Shown here piece after piece: positions 1-7,748 of a stretch of 26,822 bases of DNA (its first letter is position 1; each line of letters starts with the position of its first letter). The translations under genes were made by a program, and so were the position numbers. This stretch comes from an uncultured Hungatella sp. (GTDB taxonomy: Bacteria; Bacillota; Clostridia; Lachnospirales; Lachnospiraceae). The stretch is taken from the NCBI GenBank assembly GCA_910585435.1, contig CAJUEJ010000044.1:1-26822 (forward strand), written 5' to 3'. The notes under the pieces are model-generated. The model was not told the origin of the DNA and did no database searches. It saw only the letters and a program-made list of their open reading frames with translations.

Positions 1-96
1 GCAGAGTCAAAAAGGATAGAAAGATATAGTACAGTATGCGGTTTTGAGGGTATGTGTGGGAAAAGGAAAAGAGAAAAAAAGAGAGAAAGAAGATAA

Positions 97-169
97 GCGC
101 GAGTGGCTCAGTTGGTGGAGCGCGACCTTGCCAAGGTCGAGGCCGCGGGTTCGAGTCCCGTCTCGCGCT
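97..169 (+). tRNA. tRNA-Gly (anticodon GCC)
   Basis: A complete cloverleaf can be drawn. The 7-bp acceptor stem pairs GCGCGAG (97-103) with CTCGCGC (162-168). The anticodon stem CGACC/GGTCG encloses the loop TTGCCAA, giving anticodon GCC, which reads GGC/GGU glycine codons. A T-arm with GGTTCGAGTCC is present. The CCA end is not encoded. It is followed closely by a terminator and preceded by a 36-nt purine-only tract. Confidence 0.95.
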
Positions 170-180
170 CTTATTAATTT

Positions 181-220
181 AGCGCCAGGCCTTGGTATTA
201 CAAGGTTCCTGGCGCTTTTA
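181..220 (+). terminator. Rho-independent terminator after tRNA-Gly
   Basis: AGCGCCAGG (181-189) pairs exactly with CCTGGCGCT (208-216). An inner CCTT/AAGG pairing extends the stem, and four T residues follow. It lies 11 nt past the tRNA and only 44 nt before the sensor kinase start, so it should separate the two. Confidence 0.85.
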
Positions 221-263
221 GATTTCTGTTGTTTTTAAGTTGAGAGGGAACAGGGGGTGGGGG

Positions 264-2015
264 TTGAAGACATATTCTCTTAAGGACAAAATAATACGAA
301 GTAACTGCCTGATTATCGCGGTACTTTTAACAGTGCTGGAGCTGGTTGTATACCTGGTCGTGTCCAGAATTCAGATTGCAGATGCGGTAAAGCTTAATCA
401 GATGCTGGCGCAGACAATCTGTGTGGGGGTTGACAACAGCGTGAAAGCATTCCGCGGACAGATTAATTTTGTGACTATGAGTAATAAGATGCAGGACGGG
501 CTGCGGAGCATACCGAAAGATGAAGAGTCTGCCATGTTCCGGAAAAGCGCTTTGCTCAGTGCCATTGTGAGAAATACTCTGGTTATCAATGAGGTGGATG
601 CTGTGTATCTGTATGGGACAGATGAGAAGCAGATTACCTATTGGCAGAAGCGTCCGACCACCAGCGATACCCGCAGCTTATTTGAGATTATGCCAAAACT
701 GGAATATGCGGAGAACGGCGGAGTTGCCATGAGCCTGTATGAGGGACAGCTGGTCTTTTCAAGAAGGATCCTGGATCTGAACAGCAGAGAGATACTGGGA
801 TACTGTGTGTTTGTATATGAGATGGATAAAATGGAGACCCTTCTGAATAACATTTCCCCGGACAGCAACCGTCTGGTGGCATTGCTTACACCTCAGGGAC
901 AGGTGGTTGCCTGCAATGAGAGTGAGGATCCGGATTTAGTGAATACATTAAACACAATGAAGCCGGAGGACTATGAAGGGACGGAGGCTGTGTGGGCGGA
1001 TATGGGGAAAGAATCTGTGCTGGTTTGCAGCCACCACACAGATACAGACGGATGGAAGCTGGTGTGTCTGGTGAAAAAAAGCCAGCTTCTTATATCGGTG
1101 CAGGTGATGGCTCTGGCTATCTTTGTTCTTGGGATGGCCGGGATTTTTCTGGGGATCCTGATGGAGACTTATGTTGCCAACCGGATGGTGCTGCCTCTTA
1201 TACAGCTGACAGAACAGGTAAAACGGATTGGGCAGGCAGATTACTCTACCCATAACAGTGTCAATACAAAAGATGAGATAGAGCTGCTGGGCCAGAGTAT
1301 GAACCATATGAACGATCAGATTAACATACTGATCAATCAGGTGTTAAAGGGAGAGATCCAATACAAGGATATGCAGCTGCAGGCATTGCAGGCACAGATT
1401 AATCCTCATTTCCTTTACAACACATTGGAGTGTATCAATTCCCTGGCCCAGCTTGGAAGGAAGGAGGAGGTGCGGACAGTAACCGTGGCATTTTCCGACA
1501 TTACAAAATCCCTTCTGGCGGAAGCAAAAGAAGTGACCATTGAGAATGAACTGAAGTATGTGGAAGATTTTCTGAAGATTTATCAGATTATGCTGGGGAA
1601 TAAACTGAAATATACCATCGAGATACAGGCAGGGCTGGAAAAAATTATGATCCCGCGGATGACGGTTCAGCCCTTTGTTGAAAATGCGGTATTACACGGA
1701 ATAAAACCCTGCGGCCGGGAGGGAACCATCTCTGTAAGTGTTGTTTTGGCAGATGCTGGGATTTTGATTTCTGTCAATGACGACGGCAAAGGGATAGAAC
1801 AGGAACGTCTGGAATCTATAGAACAGTATATTGACGGCTTGGGGCTTTCCGGTTCTTCAGAAAGAATCGGTGTGGGAATGAAAAATGTGATCAGAAGGAT
1901 CCGTCTGTACTATGGGGAAGACGCCGGCATTCATGTCTCCAGCTTTCCTGACATGGGCACTACCATTGATCTCATGCTGCCGGCGGAAACAGGTGAAACT
2001 TTTGACAGCATTTGA
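264..2015 (+). CDS. YesM-like sensor histidine kinase (locus 1)
   Basis: Membrane sensor kinase of the LytS/YesM class, 583 residues, predicted to autophosphorylate on histidine in response to an extracellular carbohydrate signal. The order is TM1 (about residues 15-35), an extracellular Cache-like domain of roughly 240 residues, TM2 (about 274-300), a HAMP linker, then the His_kinase motif QINPHFLYNTLE with the phospho-accepting His at about 382. The ATPase domain follows, with an N-box near NAVLHG, the G-box DDGKGIE near 505, and GVGMKNVIRRI. An upstream TTG at 240 has no ribosome-binding site. TTG at 264 follows AGGGGG (252-257) and gives the normal N-terminus, so it was chosen. The gene overlaps or abuts its regulator. 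Ligand unknown; family assignment is firm. Confidence 0.93.
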   Translation: MKTYSLKDKIIRSNCLIIAVLLTVLELVVYLVVSRIQIADAVKLNQMLAQTICVGVDNSVKAFRGQINFVTMSNKMQDGLRSIPKDEESAMFRKSALLSAIVRNTLVINEVDAVYLYGTDEKQITYWQKRPTTSDTRSLFEIMPKLEYAENGGVAMSLYEGQLVFSRRILDLNSREILGYCVFVYEMDKMETLLNNISPDSNRLVALLTPQGQVVACNESEDPDLVNTLNTMKPEDYEGTEAVWADMGKESVLVCSHHTDTDGWKLVCLVKKSQLLISVQVMALAIFVLGMAGIFLGILMETYVANRMVLPLIQLTEQVKRIGQADYSTHNSVNTKDEIELLGQSMNHMNDQINILINQVLKGEIQYKDMQLQALQAQINPHFLYNTLECINSLAQLGRKEEVRTVTVAFSDITKSLLAEAKEVTIENELKYVEDFLKIYQIMLGNKLKYTIEIQAGLEKIMIPRMTVQPFVENAVLHGIKPCGREGTISVSVVLADAGILISVNDDGKGIEQERLESIEQYIDGLGLSGSSERIGVGMKNVIRRIRLYYGEDAGIHVSSFPDMGTTIDLMLPAETGETFDSI

Positions 2016-2035
2016 TTGCGGAGGAAAAATTGCAC

Positions 2036-3580
2036 ATGTATACATTTCTGCTGCTGGACGATGAGCCGCTGATTATTGAGAGCTTAAAGGATATGATTCC
2101 CTGGAGGGAATTGGATTGTACCTGCATAGGGGAGGCAACAGACGGGATCCGCGGAATAGAACTGATTGAAAAATACAGCCCAGACATTGTGATTTCAGAT
2201 ATTGTGATGCCGGGAAAGGGAGGGCTGGAGATCGCTGAGTACTGTGGAAAGCTTCACGGATGCAGGCTGATCATAATTTCTGCCCACAGTGATTTTTTGT
2301 ATGCCCAGAAGGCAATGGCATTCGGAGTCAGGCATTATGTGCTGAAGCCTATTTCCAGAGAGAATCTGGAGAAGGCGATCCGGGAATCCATACAGGAGCT
2401 GCAGAAGGAGAAAGAGAATGCAGGGATTCAGAAAAAGATAACGGCAGATGCACAGAAGCTGGCCATGTCCAGCCTGCTGTTTCGAATCGCCTGTTATGGA
2501 CATATACTTTCTGATACTGAGAAAGAGATGATAGTAAAGCTTCAGAATTTCCATCCGGGGGTGATAATCGGGATCAAGTTCTATGATATTCAGATACCTG
2601 GGGATCAGGCGAAATCCATTCTCTCGGCCGGCGTGTCCTATTTCCGAACGGCTTTTGAGTCAAAGGGCTACAGCACAAATTGGGGGAATTCTGATACCAT
2701 GCTGATTTTCCTGTGTTTTTTCAGGCAGGAGCAAAAGGGGGAGGCCGGGCGGGAAGAGATTATCCGTCTGTTGGACGGGCATATTACAGGGATGGATTCC
2801 CGGTTTGGAATGCCGGCCGCCGGGGTGAGCGATGTATTCGGCGATCTGTCTGAGCTTCATGATCGGTATAATCAATGTCTGGAACGATTGAGCCGTACCT
2901 TTTTCTACCAGACTCCAAGCGTGGTGGCAAGGGATAAGACGTCCGGGATTTTGATGTATGAGCCAGATATAGAACAGATGCTGCACCACATGAAACATGG
3001 GAACAGGGCAGACATGAATGACGCGTTTGAACAGTGGCGCCGCTGGGTGTCCCATCAGGAGGGGCAGGCCAATGCCATGTATGCCTTTCGGGAGCTTTAC
3101 CGGAGAGCGTCCCTTTCTGCTACGGAGATTGGGATGAGCGAGAAGCCCCAGATACGCTCTCTGGTTCCTGCACAGTTCGAGAGCTGCAGGACGATTCTTT
3201 TAAGAACAAAGGAGTATCTGGACAGGATCTGCGAATATGCGGCAAACCATAGGTCTGTGGTTGCCAAGATGAAGCTGATGGTGGAACAGTATTATATGGA
3301 GGATGATTTCAGCCTGACAGCCATTGCGGAAAAGCTGGACATGAACCCTTCTTATGTAAGCAGGCTTTTTAAGAAGGAGCTTAAGGAGAATTTTTCCAAT
3401 TATATTTTAAACAGACGGATGAAACAGGCAAAATTTTTGCTGTCCACCACAGAGCTGAAGATTCGGGAGATCGCCCTTCAATGCGGATTTTCGGATATTC
3501 ATTATTTTGGACAGGTGTTTAAGCGGGAAAACGGAGTGACACCGAAGCAGTACCGGAGTGAAAATTTTAACAGTGAATGA
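2036..3580 (+). CDS. YesN-like response regulator, AraC-type DNA-binding domain (locus 1)
   Basis: Cytoplasmic partner of the upstream kinase, 514 residues. The N-terminal receiver shows the acidic pair D8-D9, the phospho-acceptor D55 in the motif ISDIVMP, and the conserved K104 in LKP. A long middle region of unclear fold follows. The C-terminal roughly 100 residues form a double helix-turn-helix AraC domain (EDDFSLTAIAEKLDMNPSYV, then IREIALQCGFSDIHYFGQVF). ATG at 2036 was chosen because it gives the canonical MYTFLLLDDEP start. It sits 11 nt after GGAGG; a TTG at 2030 is closer to that site but less likely. It probably activates the importer and enzyme genes downstream. Targets are inferred from position only. 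Confidence 0.93.
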   Translation: MYTFLLLDDEPLIIESLKDMIPWRELDCTCIGEATDGIRGIELIEKYSPDIVISDIVMPGKGGLEIAEYCGKLHGCRLIIISAHSDFLYAQKAMAFGVRHYVLKPISRENLEKAIRESIQELQKEKENAGIQKKITADAQKLAMSSLLFRIACYGHILSDTEKEMIVKLQNFHPGVIIGIKFYDIQIPGDQAKSILSAGVSYFRTAFESKGYSTNWGNSDTMLIFLCFFRQEQKGEAGREEIIRLLDGHITGMDSRFGMPAAGVSDVFGDLSELHDRYNQCLERLSRTFFYQTPSVVARDKTSGILMYEPDIEQMLHHMKHGNRADMNDAFEQWRRWVSHQEGQANAMYAFRELYRRASLSATEIGMSEKPQIRSLVPAQFESCRTILLRTKEYLDRICEYAANHRSVVAKMKLMVEQYYMEDDFSLTAIAEKLDMNPSYVSRLFKKELKENFSNYILNRRMKQAKFLLSTTELKIREIALQCGFSDIHYFGQVFKRENGVTPKQYRSENFNSE

Positions 3581-3633
3581 AAAGCAGTGTAAAGATCTTA
3601 TCAATGGATGTAAGATTTTTCCACTGTTTTTCT
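3581..3633 (+). terminator. Terminator after the locus 1 two-component genes
   Basis: A long AT-rich hairpin begins one base after the regulator stop codon. CAGTG pairs with CACTG on the outside and AAAGATCTTA (3591-3600) pairs fully, with G-U, to TAAGATTTTT (3611-3620). The loop is TCAATGGATG. A T-rich run TTTTTCTT follows. It suggests that the regulators and the importer are transcribed separately. Confidence 0.7.
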
Positions 3634-3670
3634 TATTCCTGCCTGATTAAAATATATAAAAATAAAGGCT

Positions 3671-3693
3671 TCGGAGTCTGAGAGAGGCTCCGA
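3671..3693 (+). promoter_or_regulatory. Inverted repeat in the importer leader
   Basis: TCGGAG (3671-3676) and CTCCGA (3688-3693) form an inverted repeat separated by 11 nt. It lies between a TATAAA box at 3655-3660 and the binding-protein start at 3727. It could be an operator for the YesN-like regulator or a leader hairpin. No clear -35 box accompanies the TATAAA. This is a positional suggestion only. Confidence 0.3.
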
Positions 3694-3726
3694 GAGTACA
3701 TTTATCGTGAGAAGGAGGAAAATTTT

Positions 3727-4671
3727 ATGAGTAAAAAAATTGTCAGTCTGCTGCTTGGGGTTTCTGTGATGGCGGCATTGCTTGGGGGCTGTGGAGGTAA
3801 GGAATCCGGCGGGGAAAGCAGCAGGGCAGAGCAGGCATCCGGGGATGAGACGAAAACAGGCGGGGAAGAGGCATCCGGCGGGGAGGTAAAGACCCTGGAA
3901 TTTATGTGGTTTGCAGACGGTAATGAGACGGCTGCTATGAGGAAGGTACTGGATAAGTATGAAGAACTGCATCCGGATATAAAGGTTGAGCTGGTGGAGG
4001 TTCCCTACGCGGATCTGAATGAGAAGCTGATGATGGCTATCACCGGCGGCGAGGCTCCGGCACTGTCCCGGGTGACAGGATCCCCTCTTTTCTTTGACGC
4101 GGCCCTTGAATTTACAAAGGAAAGCTTTGACAAAGGTACCTGGGTAAAATCTGTGTGGCTGGGCGGGGAGGATGCGGCAAATTTGTTTACCTCCGGACAG
4201 GCTGCAGCTCATATCGGCGGATCCTGGCTCATCGCTTCTTATTCTGACTCTATTACTGATTTTGAGTGGAGCGTGACGTATCTTCCGTATTCTAAGGTGC
4301 GGGGGAACTGTACAGGGTATAAGCAGTTTATGGGATTTGAAGGCAGCGGATACGAGGAGGAGGCAAAGGAGCTTCTGGCCTATCTGGCTTCTGCGGAATC
4401 GGCTTCTTATTACAGCGAGTCCCTGTATATCAGCCCAAGGCTGGACGGGGCGCAGCTTGAGTATACAGCAGGCAGCGAACAGTTTGCGATTTTGAATGAG
4501 GATGCGGCTGCGGCTACGTCAGCCAGCACCATTGACTGGGGATATCCTAATTTCAGCACTGCCTACAATACGGTGATTATCAATACGGTAAAGGAATATA
4601 TTGCGGGAAATATTACGGTAGAGGAATGTATGGCGGAGATGGATGCGGCTGCGGATAACCTTTCGCAGTAA
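3727..4671 (+). CDS. Sugar ABC transporter substrate-binding lipoprotein, apparently internally deleted
   Basis: Family 1 extracellular solute-binding protein. The N-terminus is a lipoprotein signal peptide with lipobox LLGGC (Cys22), followed by a Gly/Ser/Glu-rich tether. Residues about 50-115 carry the normal N-terminal half-domain (…YEELHPDIKVELVEVPYADL… then TGGEAPALSRVT). Residues 118 onward resemble the later segment of the family (PLFFDAALEFTKESFDKG, then FTSGQAAAHIGGSW). At 314 residues it is far below the usual 400-450. The segment that normally carries the DGKIYGLP/LFYN-type region is absent, although the frame is kept. A good GGAGG ribosome-binding site precedes it. It should deliver oligosaccharide to the two permeases downstream, but ligand binding is doubtful unless the gap is a sequencing or assembly artefact. 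Confidence 0.85.
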   Translation: MSKKIVSLLLGVSVMAALLGGCGGKESGGESSRAEQASGDETKTGGEEASGGEVKTLEFMWFADGNETAAMRKVLDKYEELHPDIKVELVEVPYADLNEKLMMAITGGEAPALSRVTGSPLFFDAALEFTKESFDKGTWVKSVWLGGEDAANLFTSGQAAAHIGGSWLIASYSDSITDFEWSVTYLPYSKVRGNCTGYKQFMGFEGSGYEEEAKELLAYLASAESASYYSESLYISPRLDGAQLEYTAGSEQFAILNEDAAAATSASTIDWGYPNFSTAYNTVIINTVKEYIAGNITVEECMAEMDAAADNLSQ

Positions 4672-4688
4672 GAAAACCAGAGGGGTAA

Positions 4689-5609
4689 ATGCGTGTGCAG
4701 AAAGAAAAAAATACATCTAAATCAAAAAGGCGGGGAGCGAAATCGTTGCAGCAGAAGATATTCCCCTATATTCTCATCGCTCCCAATGCAATGATATTTT
4801 TATGCTTTATTATTATTCCTGCGTTCTTTGGAATTTATTATTCCATGACAGACTGGCAGGGGATTGGGGAGCCGGTATTTGTAGGTCTTGGAAATTATAC
4901 CAAGGCATTTGGCGATACCAAGTTTTGGCAGGCTTTTGTCAGGACAGTGAAATATGCGGTGATTACACTGCCTGTTGTGATGGTGGCCTCTCTTCTTCTG
5001 GCAAACCTGATGATCCAGAGCATTCCGGGAAAAGGGGTTTTCAGGGCGATTATCTACTGGCCTGCCATGATTTCCTTTATTGTAACAGGTGTGGCCTTTA
5101 AATTTATTTTCGGTGATTCCACCGGGATTATCAACTACCTGCTGAAAATGATGGGGGGAAGCAGCGTGGAGTGGCTGATGGACAAGGATCATGCGCTGGC
5201 GGTTGTGATCATGGCAACGGTATGGAGTTGTGCCGGTTACTATATGATTATGTTTATGTCAGGGCTTCAGAGTATTCCCATCTCCTATTATGAGGCGGCG
5301 AAAATAGACGGAGCCAGCGCTTTCCAGCGTTTCATGAGGATCACTCTGCCGTTGATCCGTCCCACTACGTTTCTGGTGCTGATTCTGGGGTTTTTAGGGC
5401 TTTTCAAAGCCTATGGCATGGTTATCTCCCTGACAGGCGGCGGGCCGGCCAGCGCCACCAAATTCGTCGTACAGTATGTGTATGAAAAGGCGTTTCAGGA
5501 GTATTCCATGGGGTATGCATGTACACTTTCCATCCTTTTGCTGGTGATTCTGGCATTCTTTACGATTCTGCAGTTTAAGGTGAGCAAAGGAGGGGAAATC
5601 AATGACTAG
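4689..5609 (+). CDS. Sugar ABC transporter permease, MalF/UgpA type (locus 1)
   Basis: Inner permease subunit of a carbohydrate importer, 306 residues. A basic cytoplasmic N-terminus is followed by about six hydrophobic segments, the first at about residues 27-47 (PYILIAPNAMIFLCFIII). The ATPase-docking EAA loop reads YEAAKIDGASAFQRFMRITLPL. The segment LTGGGPASAT after it is typical of this subunit. It starts 15 nt after the binding protein and overlaps the next permease by 8 nt, so the two should be translationally coupled. No ATPase gene is in this operon. Confidence 0.95.
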   Translation: MRVQKEKNTSKSKRRGAKSLQQKIFPYILIAPNAMIFLCFIIIPAFFGIYYSMTDWQGIGEPVFVGLGNYTKAFGDTKFWQAFVRTVKYAVITLPVVMVASLLLANLMIQSIPGKGVFRAIIYWPAMISFIVTGVAFKFIFGDSTGIINYLLKMMGGSSVEWLMDKDHALAVVIMATVWSCAGYYMIMFMSGLQSIPISYYEAAKIDGASAFQRFMRITLPLIRPTTFLVLILGFLGLFKAYGMVISLTGGGPASATKFVVQYVYEKAFQEYSMGYACTLSILLLVILAFFTILQFKVSKGGEIND

Positions 5610-6426
5610 ACAGAAAGTGAACCGGGTGATTCTGTTTGCCCTGGCGGTTTTAATCAGCTGTATTTTTATCTTTCCCATTGTATGGATTATCCTGTCTTCT
5701 TTTAAGGAGGGAAATGAGATATTTGCCTGGCCGCCTACATTTTTTCCCACCCATTTTTCCCTGGCCAATTATGCAGGGGCTTTTGAGCGGGGGAATTTCC
5801 TGGTTTATTTTAAAAACAGCGGGATTGTGACCATTCTTTCCACGGCTCTGGCTGCGGTTATAAATTTTATGGCAGGCTATGGGTTTGCAAAATACGATTT
5901 TAAAGGCCGGAATGTGATATTTTTGATCTTTATATCCACCATTATGCTACCGTTAGAAGTGCTGATGATACCGATTTTTCAGACGGTGAAGCTGTTCGGG
6001 CTCTACAACACGCTGGCCGGTGTCATCATCCCTCCGGCCGCCACGCCTACAGGTATTTTCCTGGTCCGCCAGTTCTTTTTGTCGGTTCCGGATGAGCTGA
6101 TGGAGGCGTCCAGGATCGACGGGGCCAGTGAGCTTCAGATCATGGGGAGAGTGATGGTGCCCATCGCCAGGCCTATTATCAGCGTACTTGTCATCTTTAA
6201 TTTTATGTGGCGCTGGAATGATTACATGTGGCCGCTGATCGTTATCCGAAGCCCCCAGCTGTACACGGTACAGCTGGCGCTGAAGACCTTTGCCGGGGAG
6301 TATTCTGTTGACTGGAACGGTTTGCTGGCTATGTCAGTGATCACCATGATTCCCATGCTGGTTATCTTTTTAATCTTTCAGAAACAGTTTATTCAGGGAA
6401 TTGCCACATCAGGCTTGAAGGAGTGA
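5602..6426 (+). CDS. Sugar ABC transporter permease, MalG/UgpE type (locus 1)
   Basis: Second permease, 274 residues, with about six membrane segments. The EAA loop is MEASRIDGASELQIMGRVMV, the cytoplasmic contact for the ATPase. The C-terminus QKQFIQGIATSGLKE is characteristic of MalG-like subunits. The start ATG overlaps the end of the first permease by 8 nt, with GGAGG just upstream. It forms the heterodimeric channel with the preceding gene product. Confidence 0.95.
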   Translation: MTRQKVNRVILFALAVLISCIFIFPIVWIILSSFKEGNEIFAWPPTFFPTHFSLANYAGAFERGNFLVYFKNSGIVTILSTALAAVINFMAGYGFAKYDFKGRNVIFLIFISTIMLPLEVLMIPIFQTVKLFGLYNTLAGVIIPPAATPTGIFLVRQFFLSVPDELMEASRIDGASELQIMGRVMVPIARPIISVLVIFNFMWRWNDYMWPLIVIRSPQLYTVQLALKTFAGEYSVDWNGLLAMSVITMIPMLVIFLIFQKQFIQGIATSGLKE

Positions 6427-6431
6427 TGATT

Positions 6432-7748
6432 ATGGAATTGGTAAGGACGAAACAGGGAATGTTTAGGGGAGCCGTAAAAGACGGGTATACCGTGTTTTAC
6501 GGGATCCCTTATGGGGAAGCGCCGGTGGGGGATGCCAGGTTTTTAGAGCCGGCGCAGGCACTGCCTTTTCAGGGGGAGAGGGACTGTACACATCCGTCGG
6601 TACGCCCGTGGATGGCAGATCCCAAAGAGGACAGCGCCGTGGCAAAGGAGTTTTATTTTCACAGAGACTACTGGCTGCCCCGGGACGAGGACAGCCTGCA
6701 GCTGCATATCTGGACGCCTGCAAGGCAGCCTGGGGAAAAGCTTCCGGTTGCGGTGTGGATCCACGGCGGGGCATTTCAAAAAGGCTATGGCACGGAAGTG
6801 GAAACTGACGGAGAGGGCTTCTGTGCAAGGGATGTGATACTGGTTTCCATCGAGTACCGCATGGGGATATTCGGATTTTTCTGTCATCCCTGGCTCTCGG
6901 AGGAGCCCTTTGGAGGAAAGGGGAACCTGGGCTTACTGGATCAGATAGAGGCACTTAAGTGGGTCAGGGATAATATAGAAGCCTTCGGCGGAGATCCCGG
7001 ACGTGTCACCATCATCGGACAGTCGGCAGGGGCGATCAGTGTGCAGATACTGGCATCTTCCCCCCTGGCCAGGGGGCTGTTTCACGGCGCGGTGATGCAG
7101 AGCGGCGGAGGGTATCAAAGCCCGGTCTCTGTCGTCAGAGAGATGGGGGAGGCATGGAAGCTGGGGGAAGAGTTTACAGAGTATGCCGGTATACATTCGC
7201 TGGAAGAGCTTCGTCAGATGCCGGCAGAGCGGCTGTGCCAGATGGCAGATGAATTTCAGGCCAGAACCTGCCGTTCCATGGCATTTGCCCCGGTGATCGA
7301 CGGTTATGTTCTGACAGATTCCCTGAATGGAATCATTGAGGGGAGCGGACATGGGGATATTCCCTATCTGATGGGAAGTAACCTGGATGATCTGTACACA
7401 GAAGAGCTGGCGGCTGCACTGGAGCGGTTTGCACAGAAGAACCGCAGGTTACATAAGCCTCCTGTGTATCTGTATCGTTTTGAACAGATTCCGCCGGCCA
7501 GCCAGGAGGGCATGTATGCCGGCTCCTACCATTCGGCTGAGCTGTGGTATGTGTTTGAGACCTGCAGGCGGGGAAGCCGGCCTTACGGCAGGGAGGATCT
7601 GGCGCTGTCCAAGGAGATGGCGGACTGTTGGTGCAGCTTTGTAAAAGACGGGAACCCGGATCCGGACGGGAAGCTGGGATGGAGCTTTTACAGAAGCCGG
7701 GATGATATCTACAGGTTTTATGGAGGAAGGACTAATGAAGGAAATTGA
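6432..7748 (+). CDS. Type B carboxylesterase
   Basis: Alpha/beta-hydrolase of the carboxylesterase/PnbA family, 438 residues, probably cytoplasmic (no signal peptide). Visible motifs are the N-terminal GIPYGEAP, the oxyanion-hole HGGAF, the nucleophile elbow GQSAGA with Ser198, the acidic region GSNLDD, and the catalytic His367 in YHSAELWYVF. It is shorter than classical 490-550-residue members, mainly between the acid region and the His. ATG at 6432 was chosen because AAGGAG (6418-6423) sits 8 nt before it; GTG 6423 and ATG 6426 are too close. In this operon it may remove acetyl or other ester groups from imported oligosaccharides. Substrate is inference. Confidence 0.9.
   Translation: MELVRTKQGMFRGAVKDGYTVFYGIPYGEAPVGDARFLEPAQALPFQGERDCTHPSVRPWMADPKEDSAVAKEFYFHRDYWLPRDEDSLQLHIWTPARQPGEKLPVAVWIHGGAFQKGYGTEVETDGEGFCARDVILVSIEYRMGIFGFFCHPWLSEEPFGGKGNLGLLDQIEALKWVRDNIEAFGGDPGRVTIIGQSAGAISVQILASSPLARGLFHGAVMQSGGGYQSPVSVVREMGEAWKLGEEFTEYAGIHSLEELRQMPAERLCQMADEFQARTCRSMAFAPVIDGYVLTDSLNGIIEGSGHGDIPYLMGSNLDDLYTEELAAALERFAQKNRRLHKPPVYLYRFEQIPPASQEGMYAGSYHSAELWYVFETCRRGSRPYGREDLALSKEMADCWCSFVKDGNPDPDGKLGWSFYRSRDDIYRFYGGRTNEGN

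Noticed and set aside
44..238. 64-codon + strand ORF
   Set aside because: It runs straight through the tRNA-Gly and its terminator.
4078..4083. GGATCC exactly at the junction of the shortened binding protein, suggesting an engineered join
   Set aside because: The same hexamer occurs at many other places in the window (for example near 767, 1153 and 4200), so chance is sufficient.
3601..4212. 203-codon minus-strand ORF
   Set aside because: It is antisense to the binding-protein gene and its leader, with no recognisable domain. It does not explain the short binding protein.
6432..7748. Carboxylesterase as a second internally deleted gene
   Set aside because: It is shorter than classical members, but all catalytic motifs are present and the linker before the His is variable in this family.
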